DNA of 64,000 nt from Lepidurus packardi. Lineage: Eukaryota > Arthropoda > Branchiopoda > Notostraca > Triopsidae. Each line of letters begins with the position of its first letter. Within the stretch, counting starts at the first letter, position 1. Below are positions 23,424 to 40,456 of this stretch, piece after piece. Where the stretch lies: contig JAKZAN010000002.1 of assembly GCA_023053545.1 (NCBI GenBank), positions 3,704,375 to 3,768,374 on the forward strand, given 5' to 3'. The notes beneath the pieces are model-generated. The model did not search any database. It was not told the DNA's origin and saw only the letters and a list, made by a program, of their open reading frames with translations. A program made the translations under genes and the position numbers.

Positions 23424-24759
23424 TCAATTCTGATGCAGAAGAGTGTGCGGGATAAGATTTGCATTGTTGGCGTCTTCAAAAGGACTAAGAGGCGAACATG
23501 TAGCAAAGCCTTCGATTGTAGGAGCTGGAGACGTGGTGCTATTGCTTTCTGGGAGCAAAACAGGAACGGGATTGGGGACGCTGAGAGCAGAGCTGGAAGC
23601 GGCCTCAAAGATATGAGACACGCCCTCTCTTTCTCGACGACTTCGCTCACGCCCTCCCATGCAGGGTAAACAGCGGAGCAATCGAGCGAACGCGGATCGA
23701 AATTCGCGATTCTTGTACCCATACACAAAGGGATTCACTGCTGATTTCCCAAAGTAAAAGATGACCACCACCTTTAGTCAAATAAATAAATCAATTATAA
23801 AAACAACACTTTCCAAAAAACAATTTTGATTTATCTACGTCTTCTTTAGACATTTTAACTCAAAGCCTACTTTCTTAAGGTCACTCAGCATCTGCTGTTT
23901 GGCGGGGTCGCCATCGGCACCGTAACGTACCAAAATGACCACCAAGTACGGGAAAAGACTAATGAAAGTAACGCCCAGAATCAGCACCTGGCCAACAAAG
24001 CAAATAATAAAAACCTGATGAGTATTTTAGCAAAACCAAAAAGAAACTTCCCAAGGAAAGTCTAACCATCATGGCTGCAGTTTTGGCTTCGCGCCGAATG
24101 AACGCAGCGTGCATGGCAGCAATGGCCCGATTTTGTTTCCAAGCTTCGCGGAAAATGAGGCAATACAGACTGGTCGTAACGATGAGCGTTCCTAAGACAT
24201 TGTTCCCCACGCTGGCTCCAGCACACCACGCCGGCATTATGTACACCAAATCGCATTCTGGCATTGCCATCAACTCTTCGACGTTTACCAAGCCCTCCCA
24301 TAGTAGTGGCAAAAGCGTTATAAGCGTCACATAGCAGGCAATAGCTATAATTATCCCGATCGCTACTTTCGTGTTGATATATAGCGGGTACCGGAGCGGG
24401 TACATGATAGACACGTACCGATCCACAGCTACTCCAGTAAGCAATAGCATGGAAGCGTTGGTGGTCCATAGCGCCAAGAAATAACGACACAGACACGCCC
24501 CCGGATCGCAAATGTAAGGAACGCTGAAATAAAAAGAAATGTAGAAGGGAATGTTGAGGCCAACCACTAGATCCGCCACAGCCAAAGCCACCACGAAACA
24601 ATTCGTGGGCGAACGAAGGATGGGGTACCGTACCACCGCTACCACGACCACACTATTGCCCAGAATGGCCATTCCCGCTATCACGCTTTGAATAACCGCC
24701 AAAAATGGGGTCCAGGCATCCTGTCCGCCCAACTGACACGAAGAAACCCTGGTTGCCAT
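23424..24759 (-). CDS. Rhodopsin-class (class A) GPCR, MECA-cluster-like
   Basis: Three exons, 24759-24067, 24014-23871 and 23771-23424, all phase 0, 394 residues. Class A marks: GNSVVV in TM1 (N1.50), ALAVADLVVGL in TM2 (D2.50), DRYVSIMYPLRY after TM3, and NPFVYGYKNREF in TM7 and helix 8. Cysteines before TM3 and in extracellular loop 2 could form the usual disulfide. TM4 has CYVTL where W4.50 is usual, TM5 (NVLGTLIVTTSLYCLIF) lacks P5.50, and TM6 (ISLFPYLVV) lacks the CWxP tryptophan. Missing P5.50 and the DRY...PLRY context recall the MECA cluster (adenosine, melanocortin, cannabinoid, lysophospholipid receptors), but I cannot name a ligand. The tail after helix 8 contains vicinal CLPC cysteines that may be palmitoylated. 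Confidence 0.82.
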
Positions 24760-26448
24760 CTCTAGAAGGCTTTCACATTTTCTTTCTCGGATAAAAAGCT
24801 TGGCGGGAACTCACAAAATCTAACGTAACGCAAGCTACTTCGCTACTAAAATCCCAGAGTTTTCGGTCGCGTCCCATAACCCCCATGATCTGCGATGCGA
24901 AGAAGAGACAGGCGCAATAGGTATTTCCCTGTGCAAGGGTTCGTTAGAAAACATGGGAAAATGCACAGCAACAAAATTTTCTACCTAAGACTGACATGGA
25001 GTGCGTAAAACTAATTAACTTTTCCGTCTCCAGGGGTTAACATCTGCTTCATTTCCTCGAGTTAAAATAACGTGTCTTCCGCATCACTATGAGCAATCCA
25101 TTAGCAGTGACATCGGGTGGCGATTCTCCATTTTATGAACTCGTTTCTTAAGCAAACTAATTAACTCTAAGTAGGCTAAAGTTGTACTAAGAAACTCTGT
25201 AAAAACGCTCTTATTTATAATAAGGCTTCTCGGGTTTTATCTAGTGGAACAGCTCCACACCATGTAACAAGATAACCAAAAAGATCCTTTTATGATTAAA
25301 CTCATAAAATGGATATTACAATGAAACACAAGGAAAGGAAAAACTTCCAACACATGTTATTATTATATCCCTCTTCAAACCTGTCAATTAATGTTAATTA
25401 AAAGTACGAAACCGTTGCCTTGAAAACGGATGGAATCCAATATTGCTTCGATTGAAAACTCGACAGGCAATTTCCTCCCTCCCCCAAAAAAGGATGCGTT
25501 GCCATGGTAATCTTTCCTTGTTGTTGAACTTCAGCCCACAATCTTGGTACTCAAAGCTCCCCGACTTAATCACCTTGTCCCCTCACACGATAAAAGTTGT
25601 GAGCACAGAGCCTCAGATTCGGCGAAAACACAATTCGGGGATGTTATATATACACACAATATCCACACTCGAACATATGCACACACACCTGGCGATAGGG
25701 GCCTACAGGTATATGACTCCACTCTCCAAAGATGAAAAAGAAACTGGTTGTTGTGTATATATGTATAGAACTTTGCCAAGCGCGGCCTTAGCATCGATAC
25801 AAATTTGTAATATAGCACTTACAGAAGGAGATGAAACTAGAGGCTGAGCTCAGCCTCTCTCTCTTCCTTTCGATTTCTCACGTTCACCACCCACGCAACC
25901 GAAAACCCAAACCGGCCAAGGCAAAGAGAGGCTTTATTTAGGAACAGAAAAAAGGACCCGCCTACTGGAACACAACTTGCCCCTGAATGGGCGGATTCAC
26001 ACTGGCCTTTTCATGGGCGTCTTTTTTTCTCGACAGCTAAATTAGGAAAAGGAAAGAGAAGACTTGTATCATATAAAGTGTAAAACCTCTCTTTGCTTCA
26101 CAAAAACAAGTAAAAAGTGCAAGCATCACAGACAGGGGGGACAAGACAACAGCAGCGGTGGAAGGAAAAATAGACGAAACTCTCGAACAATTCTCGTAGA
26201 TGCCACCTATAAAAAGAGATAGTCGTAGCCAAGAATGGACCCAATATTTTTTATGTATGTATGTTTGTTCCAGCTTGTCGCTTTTCAAACGCCTTCTCCC
26301 CACTCGAGAAGACGACCAAGAAAGAAAGTCCCAGGTGGCTACGGCAACAATAGTAAGTGGGGAAATAAATTACGAAGGTATCCCTCCAGAGAATGGGGGG
26401 TGTTGACGAGTTTATAACCATAGTAGAAAACCCAAAGCAGTGCCAAGA
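24760..26448. other. Intergenic region, GPCR promoter side to EEIG1 3' side
   Basis: About 1.7 kb with AT-rich and CA-rich stretches (25640-25700). No conserved coding sequence seen. Presumably holds the GPCR 5' UTR and promoter and the EEIG1 3' UTR. Confidence 0.45.
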
Positions 26449-31410
<4,962 letters not shown>

Positions 31411-33403
31411 TTATGATTGAAGGTAGGCATGGTGAAGTAGATCGGAGATGATGGGACGCATTTTGGGATTTCTTTGCAGACAGGATTTCATGACATCGAT
31501 AGCTTCAGGCGTAGGCCCAGGTGGAAAAGGAATCTGGTGTTTATTGTCTATAATGGCTTGCATTTTACCCAACACGGTGCGGATGTGCTGGAAAGGGCTG
31601 TGTCCATAGATCATTGCGTACAGGATGCACCCAAGCGACCAGATATCGGCTTTGGTGTTGAACTTGACGCCCCGCTGGAAACAACCATCTCTTTCCACTG
31701 CCACCGCCTCGATCACTTCCGGAGCCATAAAATTGTACGTCCCAGCCTGAGATTCCTTCACCACGCTCGTAACGTCCTCCTGAATTGTGGCGGCAATGCC
31801 AAAATCGATAAGCTTCAATTTTCCACAGACTAGCAAAAAATTGGCTGGTTTGAGGTCCATGTGCACGATACCTAACCATTACAAAAAACAGTCATGTTAC
31901 TCTTCAACAGCAAAGATATAAAAATCGCAAATACCTTGCTGATGAATGAACTCCACGGCCAACAACATTTTATGCCAATAGTGTTTGACGCTCCAGGGTT
32001 GTAATGTTTCTGCTTTGAAAACGTTCGCCAAGTCCGTTTCACCTTGTTCCATAACTACGAACAGCTTCTTCTCTGCCTGCTTTAATTGACTAGAAACAAA
32101 ATCGATCAAAATCTGTGTACGTTACGGGTCAACGAGATAAGACTCACAAGTCATGGAGCTGGATGATGTAAGGAGAATTTTTGAGTTGCTTGAGCAAAGC
32201 GATTTCTTGCAGGCAGCTTTGGACCAGCGACTCATCCAATCCCTGCAATTCCACTACTTTAAGGGCCATAAGTTGTCCCTGCTCGACATCTAGAACCTAC
32301 CAGGCATGATGATCCGGTTAAATTAATTTCGCTTAATTCTGTCATGAACATTACCTGATATACTTTGCTGAACCCACCTTGGCCAAGCTCTTTTACTAAA
32401 CAGTAGCATTTATCTTTGACTACTAAAGTCGGCAATCGGGATAGCGGAGATACCGGGGCAGTAACTTGAGCTGGAAGATCAGCAGGTTTTAATGTGCAGA
32501 GAACCGGAGTCTTGTAAAGTGTAGGTTTAGGTAACTCAAACGAATTCCCAGCATTTTCAGGACTGATGTTATGCACCGAAAGCAATAGCTCAACAGGTTC
32601 AGGTGGAGGCTTGGTATCCGCTCCCTTGGAAGCTGTATAGGGCCGTTTAAAAGCTTGCAGTTCGAAAGTGCCTTCTCTCTTGATTTCTTGGACTAAAGAA
32701 GATTCCTGAGTATATATTTCTGAGATACTATCAGGCTTGAGGCGAAGAGTAGTTAATGGAGTGTCGTGTTGACGAGCTAATAACCGGCTGGAGAGCAAGT
32801 TTTCTTTTCCAGGCCTTCCTAAGTGATAATCTTTACGCAATTGGTGTTGATGATCGAGATTCTCCTGAATAGTAGGTCTGCCGCTGTTCATATCAAGCTC
32901 ATCCTTTTGGGGAGAGCTTATTGCTTTGACGGTGGTGAAACTAACGCTTTCATTACTGGCTACTAATTCCCTGAGCATAGGCCAATTTGGGGCATGATGG
33001 GACAAGCCATTTTTGTTTTCTTCCAAGATTGTTTTTTTTTTCGCGCTAAGCTCAGGGGTAGAGACACAGCGCGGCATAGATCTACCATTGCTGGTCCCTG
33101 TGCTGTGGTTGCTGTCATTGAATTTGTTAGGTTCGTTGCTAACGACTGTAGGACGAATAGGTTTAAAGCGACTTCTTATGCGACCTCTCTGTTCCGCTCG
33201 CCTGCAAATAGGAAAGCTTTTAAACAAAGAGCGAGCGAAAGTGAACGTATATACGTTGAGTGATCTGTTCTATTGGATTTATCGCAGAAAAGAATCTGCT
33301 CTAAGCGAGACACAGCTTCCCCTTCGTGAACGGCACCGCCTTCATCTCCAATGGCGGGGGACTTTTTTGGTATTGCAGCAATCTCTCTGAATTGGTTGAA
33401 CAT
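31411..33403 (-). CDS. TTK: Dual-specificity kinase TTK/Mps1
   Basis: Five exons, 33403-33255, 33201-32355, 32296-32148, 32089-31935 and 31871-31411, giving 586 residues. The N-terminal 310 residues are low-complexity and weakly conserved, as usual for Mps1 in invertebrates. The kinase domain starts at about residue 311 with the Gly loop LGQGGFSKVYQ. It continues with the ATP lysine in MALKVVEL, VMEQGETDLANVF, the catalytic loop HMDLKPANFL, the DFGIA magnesium loop, the activation segment SVVKESQAGTYNFMAPEVIE, DIWSLGCILYAMIYG and a C-terminal RNPKMRPIISDLLHHAYLQS. HxDLKPANF and GTYNFMAPE follow TTK. TTK phosphorylates KNL1 MELT repeats at kinetochores to start the spindle checkpoint. The human tail beyond the kinase is missing here. 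All catalytic residues are present. Confidence 0.9.
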
Positions 33404-34227
33404 ATTTTACATTCTTTTCTTCTGTTAACAAAATTACAATCAAATGGAATGTCCTAAAAGGAAACCTAAACAGAAAAGTGGAATGTTAGCCTGTAATTAT
33501 CTATTTAGTACAAAACAACGTTCTTACTTCCTGTTTTGGTCTTTAATCACGTATTTTATAAATTTGCATTAAAGAGTATTAAAAGACTAACTAAAAAAAG
33601 GTCTTTTATTAGCTTTCCATAGATTTGCTTCCTTAAAACGTTACTCGATAATTTAAATTTAGTAAACAAAGCTGTTGACCAACCAGAGTATAGTATGAAA
33701 TCCAGCCCCACCTTAAAGGCAAGGCTTACTTGATTTAATAATATACAGAGGCTATTTCCTGTAATTTAGCATCTATTCAATATTTTATTTTAACTTATTA
33801 ATCTATTTACGGTTTTAATATAAAAATCGTTTTTGAAGATAAAAAAAATGGAAAAACAACAATATTTGTTTAAAAATAATAAAAAGCAACGTCTTCCCGC
33901 GCAAATCAAGCAGCAACATTGTCATTTTAAAAATATGTATAAACAACAAGCGATTGTCAAGTGAACACAATTAGCTGCAGTACGCTAAAATGTACTGTAC
34001 GCCAATAGTTCCTTAAATTTCTTTCTTTATTAATAATATTACTGCATATTTGAGATGTCAGGTAAGACATTTCAATATTGCCGATCCTCGGGATAAGATA
34101 AAAAGCGTAGCAGTAGTAACCCGGACAGTATAAAGAAGCGTGTACCAGAACATAAACGGTCTCACTCGATTGGCTGCTGCGACCCGAACAACAGTTCTGA
34201 GATATCGTGTGTCCACGTAGCTGTACG
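33404..34227. other. Divergent intergenic region between TTK and MTR
   Basis: About 820 bp between the two start codons, AT-rich, so both 5' UTRs and promoters must lie here. No TATA box is convincing against the AT background. Confidence 0.5.
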
Positions 34228-37200
34228 ATGGATTCGATTAGTGATCCTCTAACGTGTTTCGGCACGCATTTAAGATGGAGAGGTATGATTGGTATATTAG
34301 GGGCACCCATAAAAATTAACCGTTTTTATTGTTTTCTTTTAGCAAAAGCCCAGAAATTAGAAGAAGAATTAGCTCGAAGGATTGTAATCATTGACGGGGC
34401 CATGGGTACAATGATTCAACGTCACAAACTCGAAGAAGAGGATTTTCGAGGCACAGAATTTGTGGATCATCCGAACAATTTGAAAGGGAACAATGATATG
34501 CTGAGTTTAACGCGCCCAGAGATCATATATGATATACACAAAGTATATATTCAGTGAAAATTTAAAAATATTCAGATAAATAATTTGAAAATATTCAGTA
34601 GCAATAATAACGTTTACAATACGAATTTGTCTGATGACAGGCGTATTTAGAAGCTGGTGCAGATATTATTGAGACGAATACGTTTAGTGGCACGTGGGTA
34701 GCTCAATCCGATTATGGCCTTGAAAAGCTCGCTTATCGCCTCAATCTTGAATCTGCCCAATTAGCGTGTCGAGCCGCTCAAGATGTTATGGAAGCTTCAG
34801 GAAACGAGAGAGTTTGTTGGGTAGCTGGAGCCTTGGGTCCTACCAATCGCACTTTGTCCATTTCTCCCTCTGTAGAAAGACCGGATTTTAGAAATATAAG
34901 TAAGAACGTGGCCGAAAACATCAATCTTAAAGATAGTTAACTGTATTTTATTTATTTTTATAGCTTTCGATGAATTGGTGGACGCGTATTCGGAACAAAC
35001 GCGAGGTCTTCTGGATGGCGGAGTGGATGTTTTGATTATTGAGACCATTTTCGACACAGCGAATGCCAAAGCTGCTATTTACGCGGTGAGACAGTTGTTT
35101 GAATCCAGCTATAACCCTGTTCCTATTCTGGTAAGCACTTCTGGAAGGCTGTTTGAGCTTGTAGTTTTAGCACTACTTTCTTAAATCCAGATTTCGGGTA
35201 CAATTGTGGACAAAAGTGGGCGTACTTTATCAGGACAGACTGGAGAAGCATTTGTAATCAGCATTTCCCATGCTGAACCATTATGGTAACTCTTATTTTA
35301 GCTTGAACTTATATTCTTAGTAACATATTTGCTATGTAATTAAGTGTCGGTTTGAATTGTGCTTTGGGAGCTCAAGAAATGCGGCCGTTTATTGAAAACA
35401 TTGGCAGTGTTACCTCAGCTTACGTGATTTGCTATCCCAATGCAGGTAATTGTTGATTTTTTTATGTATTTAAGAATTGTTTTATTCAAATTTAAACGAT
35501 ATAGGGCTGCCTAACACATTTGGACAGTACGATGAAACTCCAGCTATCACAGCAGAGAATTTGAGAAGTTTCGCAGCAGATGGATTAGTTAATATTGTTG
35601 GCGGTTGCTGTGGTACCACTCCGGATCATATCAAGTAAGACTAGACAATTTTGACAATCAGATAATTAACCAGTGCCTTTTTTATAATCAGAGCTATTAA
35701 AGAAGTGGTGAAGAATTACCCACCTCGTGAACGAAATCATGATCCTTTTAAAGGCCACACGCTTTTGTCCGGTTTGGAACCTTTTCGTTTAGGAAAAGAC
35801 ACCAATTTCGTCAATATTGGCGAAAGATGCAACGTGGCTGGATCTAGAAAGTTTTTGCGACTCATCAAAGACGGCAAATATGATGTAAATTTGATTTTAC
35901 CGAAGAAGCTTTAGCCTTAGTCGCAAATTTGTCTATTCTTAGGAAGCTTTAAGTGTGGCGAAGGAGCAAGTCGAGAATGGAGCCCAGATCTTGGATATAA
36001 ACATGGATGAAGGCATGTTGGATGGGCCAAGGGCTATGACTCGCTTTGTTAATCTAATTTCTTCAGAACCAGATGTTTCAAGAGTAAGAGAACTTTAAGA
36101 AAATTGCGAGATTAAATTTTATTTTCGGGTTGAATCTTTACGTATAGGTTCCTTTATGCATCGATTCGTCCAATTTTCAAATCATAGAATCCGGTTTGAA
36201 ATGCTGCCAGGGCAAATGCATTGTGAACTCCATTTCTCTGAAAGAAGGCGAAGAAGACTTTCTGCGCAAAGCAAAGACTGTAAGGAATTACGGAGCGGCT
36301 GTAGTCGTTATGGCTTTCGATGAATTTGGACAGGTAAACTTGACTTTTACCGTCTTGTATTGCTAAGAAGATTTGAGTTGGTTGCAGGCCGCAGATGCAG
36401 ATAGAAAAGTGGAGATTTGTTCCCGTTCTTTTAAACTGTTGACGGAAAAGGCGGGGTTTAACCCCCACGATATTATTTTCGATCCCAACATCCTCACCAT
36501 TGCCACTGGGATGGAAGAACACAGCACGTATGGAATTGCCTTCATTGAAGCTACTCGGCGCATCAAGGTTTCTTAAGATTTAGCTCTTTAGAGAACTTTT
36601 TATGAATTAAATGAACGTTGTATAGGAAGCTTGTCCTGGATGCCGAATTAGTGGCGGAGTTTCCAACATTTCCTTTTCGTTTCGAGGGATGGAAACCATA
36701 CGAGAAGCTATGCATTCTGTGTTCCTCTTCCACGCCATTAAAGTGAGTCTTTTATTCCGTTTCTGTTAATACGGGTTTCTAAAAAAAAATTCATTTTGAA
36801 GGCCGGAATGGACATGGGAATTGTAAACGCGGGTAGCTTACCCGTGTATGACACCATCGACCCAGTTCTGTTGGAATTATGCGAGAGTGCCCTCTGGAAC
36901 AAAGACCCTCAAGTAATTGTCCTGTGCTTGCATTCTTTGGAAATAATTAATTGAATAATTGGTTACTAGGCCACCGAAAAGTTGTTAGAATACGCACAGA
37001 CGCATTCCACCGCGGTTAAATCTCTTGAAGTGGCTGAAGATTGGCGGAGAGCGAGCGTGCAAGAACGATTAGAACACGCACTGGTCAAAGGCATTGACAA
37101 GTATGTGGAGGAAGACGTTGAAGAAGCTCGAAGTGATGCTGTCACGTATCCACGACCCCTCAACGTCATCGAGGGTCCTCTCATGAAAGGCATGAATATT

Positions 37201-39409
37201 GTAGGGGACCTCTTTGGAGCTGGCAAGATGTTCTTACCGCAAGTATAATACCTTTCCGCCAATTGTCAATTAGATAATTCTTATTATAATTAGGTGATTA
37301 AATCTGCACGCGTTATGAAGAAAGCTGTGAACTATTTGGTGCCTTTTATGGAGAAAGAAAGGGAAGAAATGCTGCTAAGAACAGGCGCTGTGGGCAACGA
37401 TAACGTAAATTGCTAAAAAATGCTTTCCAGGAAGATAAAAATAACTCTCTAGGATCGCTTTGCGGGAACAATTGTACTAGCCACTGTTAAAGGAGACGTT
37501 CACGATATCGGGAAGAACATTGTGGGCGTAGTTTTGGGCTGCAATAATTTTCGGATAATTGATTTGGGTGTTATGGTGCCTTGTGAAAAGATATTGGATG
37601 TTGTTATTCAAGAAAAAGCCGGTAAAAATCCTCTTCAGCTTGTTTAAACAGATGAAAAAGAAATTTATATAGATATATTGGGCTTGTCTGGGTTGATCAC
37701 GCCCTCGCTGGATGAAATGGTTCACGTGGCCAAGGAAATGAAAAGAAAAGGAATGACCGTGCCGTTGCTGATAGGCGGAGCTACGACGAGTCGCGCGCAT
37801 ACGGCCGTGAAAATCGCGCCCATGTACAATCATCCTGTAGTTCATGTCTTGGACGCCTCCAAAAGCGTTGTAGTGGTATAAAGCGCATTTTCTATTGATG
37901 CATTTTATTTGGAGTTTAAGAAAATTACTTTCTAGTGTTCATCCTTGTTGGACAAAAAGAAACGAGTCGAGTTCTTGGAAGACCTGAAGGAAACTTACGA
38001 GGACGTCCGTCGTGATCACTACGAGAACCTCAAAGACCGACGTTATTTATCGCTGGAAAAAGCCCGAGCCAAAGCTCCACGTTTGGAATTTACAGGCGAA
38101 TTTACTCCTAGTAAGAAATCCAATCTTGTTTGTATACTTCTTTTTTTAATTAATTTCTTTTCTGACAAGTTAAACCTACGTTCTTGGGAAAGCAAGTGTT
38201 TTTGGACTACGATCTCAATTTATTGGTGCCTTACATTGACTGGAAGCCTTTTTTTGATGTTTGGCAGCTGAGAGGCAAATACCCCAACCGAAATTACCCC
38301 AAGCTTTTCAATGACCCCACCGTAGGCAAGTATTTTCTGGGAATATTTTTTTTTTAGTTAAGTTTTTTTTTTTTTTTTTTTTTTTTTTTGCAGGCGAAGA
38401 GGCCAAGAAGGTGTTCGAAGACGCTCAAATCATGTTACGAGAGATCATAGAAAACCGCAGATTAGAAGCACGCGGCGTAGTGGCGTTTTACCCGGCCAAT
38501 AGCAGCGGAGATGACATTTTAGTCTACGAGCATGATGATTGGCCTCGTATGAAGCCTCTCGCGAGACTTTGCGGCTTACGACAACAAGTGTGTTACGTCT
38601 TTCGCACCTATTTTCTGTCATTTGTTTCGTTATAACCAAAGTAATTCTTTACTTGTAGGCCGAGAAAGAAGTTGATGAGCCTTATTACTGCATCTCGGAT
38701 TTTATAGCACCCCTGGAGAGTGGTTTGAGTGACTATGTGGGCTGCTTTGCAGTTTCGAGTGGATTTGGAACGGAAGAACAATGCCAAAAGTAAATGAATA
38801 CTCCCGTTATATCAATCGTTTATGGAATTTCATATAGGTATTTAGCGGAGCATGACGATTATAGCGCGATTATGTTGAAGGCCTTAGCCGACCGTTTAGC
38901 AGAAGCTTTTGCCGAGCATTTGCACGAGTTAGTCCGAACGCAGCTGTGGGGATACAACAGCAGCGAGCGCCTGGAAGCCGCTGATCTGCATCGCATCAAA
39001 TATCAGGTAACAAATTGTTTTTGTCATAGATAACGACATTCATTTTCACATCTGAAAAGGGAATCCGTCCAGCCCCTGGCTATCCTAGTCAGCCAGACCA
39101 TACAGAGAAGTTAAACATGTGGCGAATTATGCAAGCGGAATTGAGAACCGGTATTCGGCTCACGGATTCCTTAGCCATGGAGCCCGCAGCATCCGTTTCT
39201 GGGCTCTATTTTGCACATCCCAAGTCCAAGTATTTCGCTGTAGGCAAAATCCAGAAAGACCAAGTAATATTTTTTTTCCCCTTCACATTGAGCTTCGTTT
39301 TAAAAACATCCGCCCATTTCAGGCTATGGACTACGCGGAGAGGAAGCAGGTCGCTTTAGAAGACGTAGAAAAGTGGCTGAATGTTCATTTAGCTTACGAA
39401 CAGTTGTAA
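34228..39409 (+). CDS. MTR: Cobalamin-dependent methionine synthase
   Basis: Twenty-four exons from 34228-34282 and 34343-34542 to 39060-39263 and 39323-39409, totalling 1268 residues, almost the human length. It transfers a methyl group from 5-methyl-tetrahydrofolate via cob(I)alamin to homocysteine. Homocysteine domain: [14 protein letters not shown], zinc cysteines in GLNCALGA and GGCCGTTP. Pterin domain: [28 protein letters not shown]. Cobalamin domain: [12 protein letters not shown] with the axial histidine at about residue 790, and the [11 protein letters not shown] loop. AdoMet reactivation domain: [32 protein letters not shown]. The exon ending at 38325 is followed by a GC donor (GCAAGT), giving a GC-AG intron with T27 before its acceptor. 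Drosophila lacks this gene but other arthropods keep it. Expected in cytosol. Confidence 0.95.
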
Positions 39410-40456
39410 GCCTTCCCGGTCTGAGAGTCTGCCTTCACGAGGATTTTTTTTATTCTTATTATTATACAGGGGTTTTATTTTTCCACGAGTTTTCCATTTA
39501 GAGAGTTTTAATAAGTGTTAAAGTTTTCCAGAGTGTGACTTTTGTATGAACCAGGGGTTGCTCAATAAGGAAAAAAATTCTCAACTGAGGCTATAAAACT
39601 GCTAAGCCAAGAGCACTGAGCGAAAATGTGGCAAGCTCATTTGGCGAAAGTGATCTGTACGTAAACAGATACTACGTTTCGAGTTTCCTCCGTGAATGTC
39701 AACAAATCCAATGTTAGGGGAGCTCTTCAGCTATATAGAATGCTGGATTTATGAGCCTTTTCTGAAATAGGTTTCCGCCTGGCAGCCAAGGTCGTCTCCC
39801 CAGTTCTTTTTTATTATTATGGGCTGGAGAAATACAAATGGCTGATTAGGTATGCAAAGCAGCGGCTGTGAAGACCTCCGTTGTATACACGCACATGTAC
39901 CACAACCTTGTCTGTACCGTCTGTACGCCACGGAGGGTCCTTTTTGCCCAAACTCGGCTTTGGCCAAGAAAGGCCTTGACACTGACAATGAATCCTAAGA
40001 TCTTGATGGATGGCACGTTGTAAATTGTTTATGCTTGCTTTTCGTGGCTAAAGCTGCGCACAAAAGTCTTCATTTCATTTTATTCTTCTAAAGAATTCAA
40101 TTCAGATTTTACGTTCAAATGCTTTCCGGGAGATTCGAGCGTAATTGAAAGCGAACAGAGCTCTCGTTTTTTGTTGTTGCTTTTTGGGGGTAGAAGAGAA
40201 TCCGTAGAAGGGCTGTAAAAGAGGAGGTGCTTCTTGTACGTCTTTTTCAGGGGAAGAGGAGCAACCAGTAAAGTTGAACGCTCAGTAGACGGTCATCTAG
40301 CAAATCGGGTTCTAGGACTTCTTCGGCGCGTGCCCGAAAGATTAGTGCAAAGGGACCAGTGCAACTACGTATAAACTCGGTGATAATTGTAGACTTTTTT
40401 AAAAGCTGTACTGTAGAATCGGTGATTTATAATACGAAATTAGATTTTTAAATAAG
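39410..40456. other. Intergenic region between MTR and nidogen
   Basis: About 1 kb holding the MTR 3' UTR and presumably the nidogen promoter and 5' UTR. No coding sequence recognised. Confidence 0.45.
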
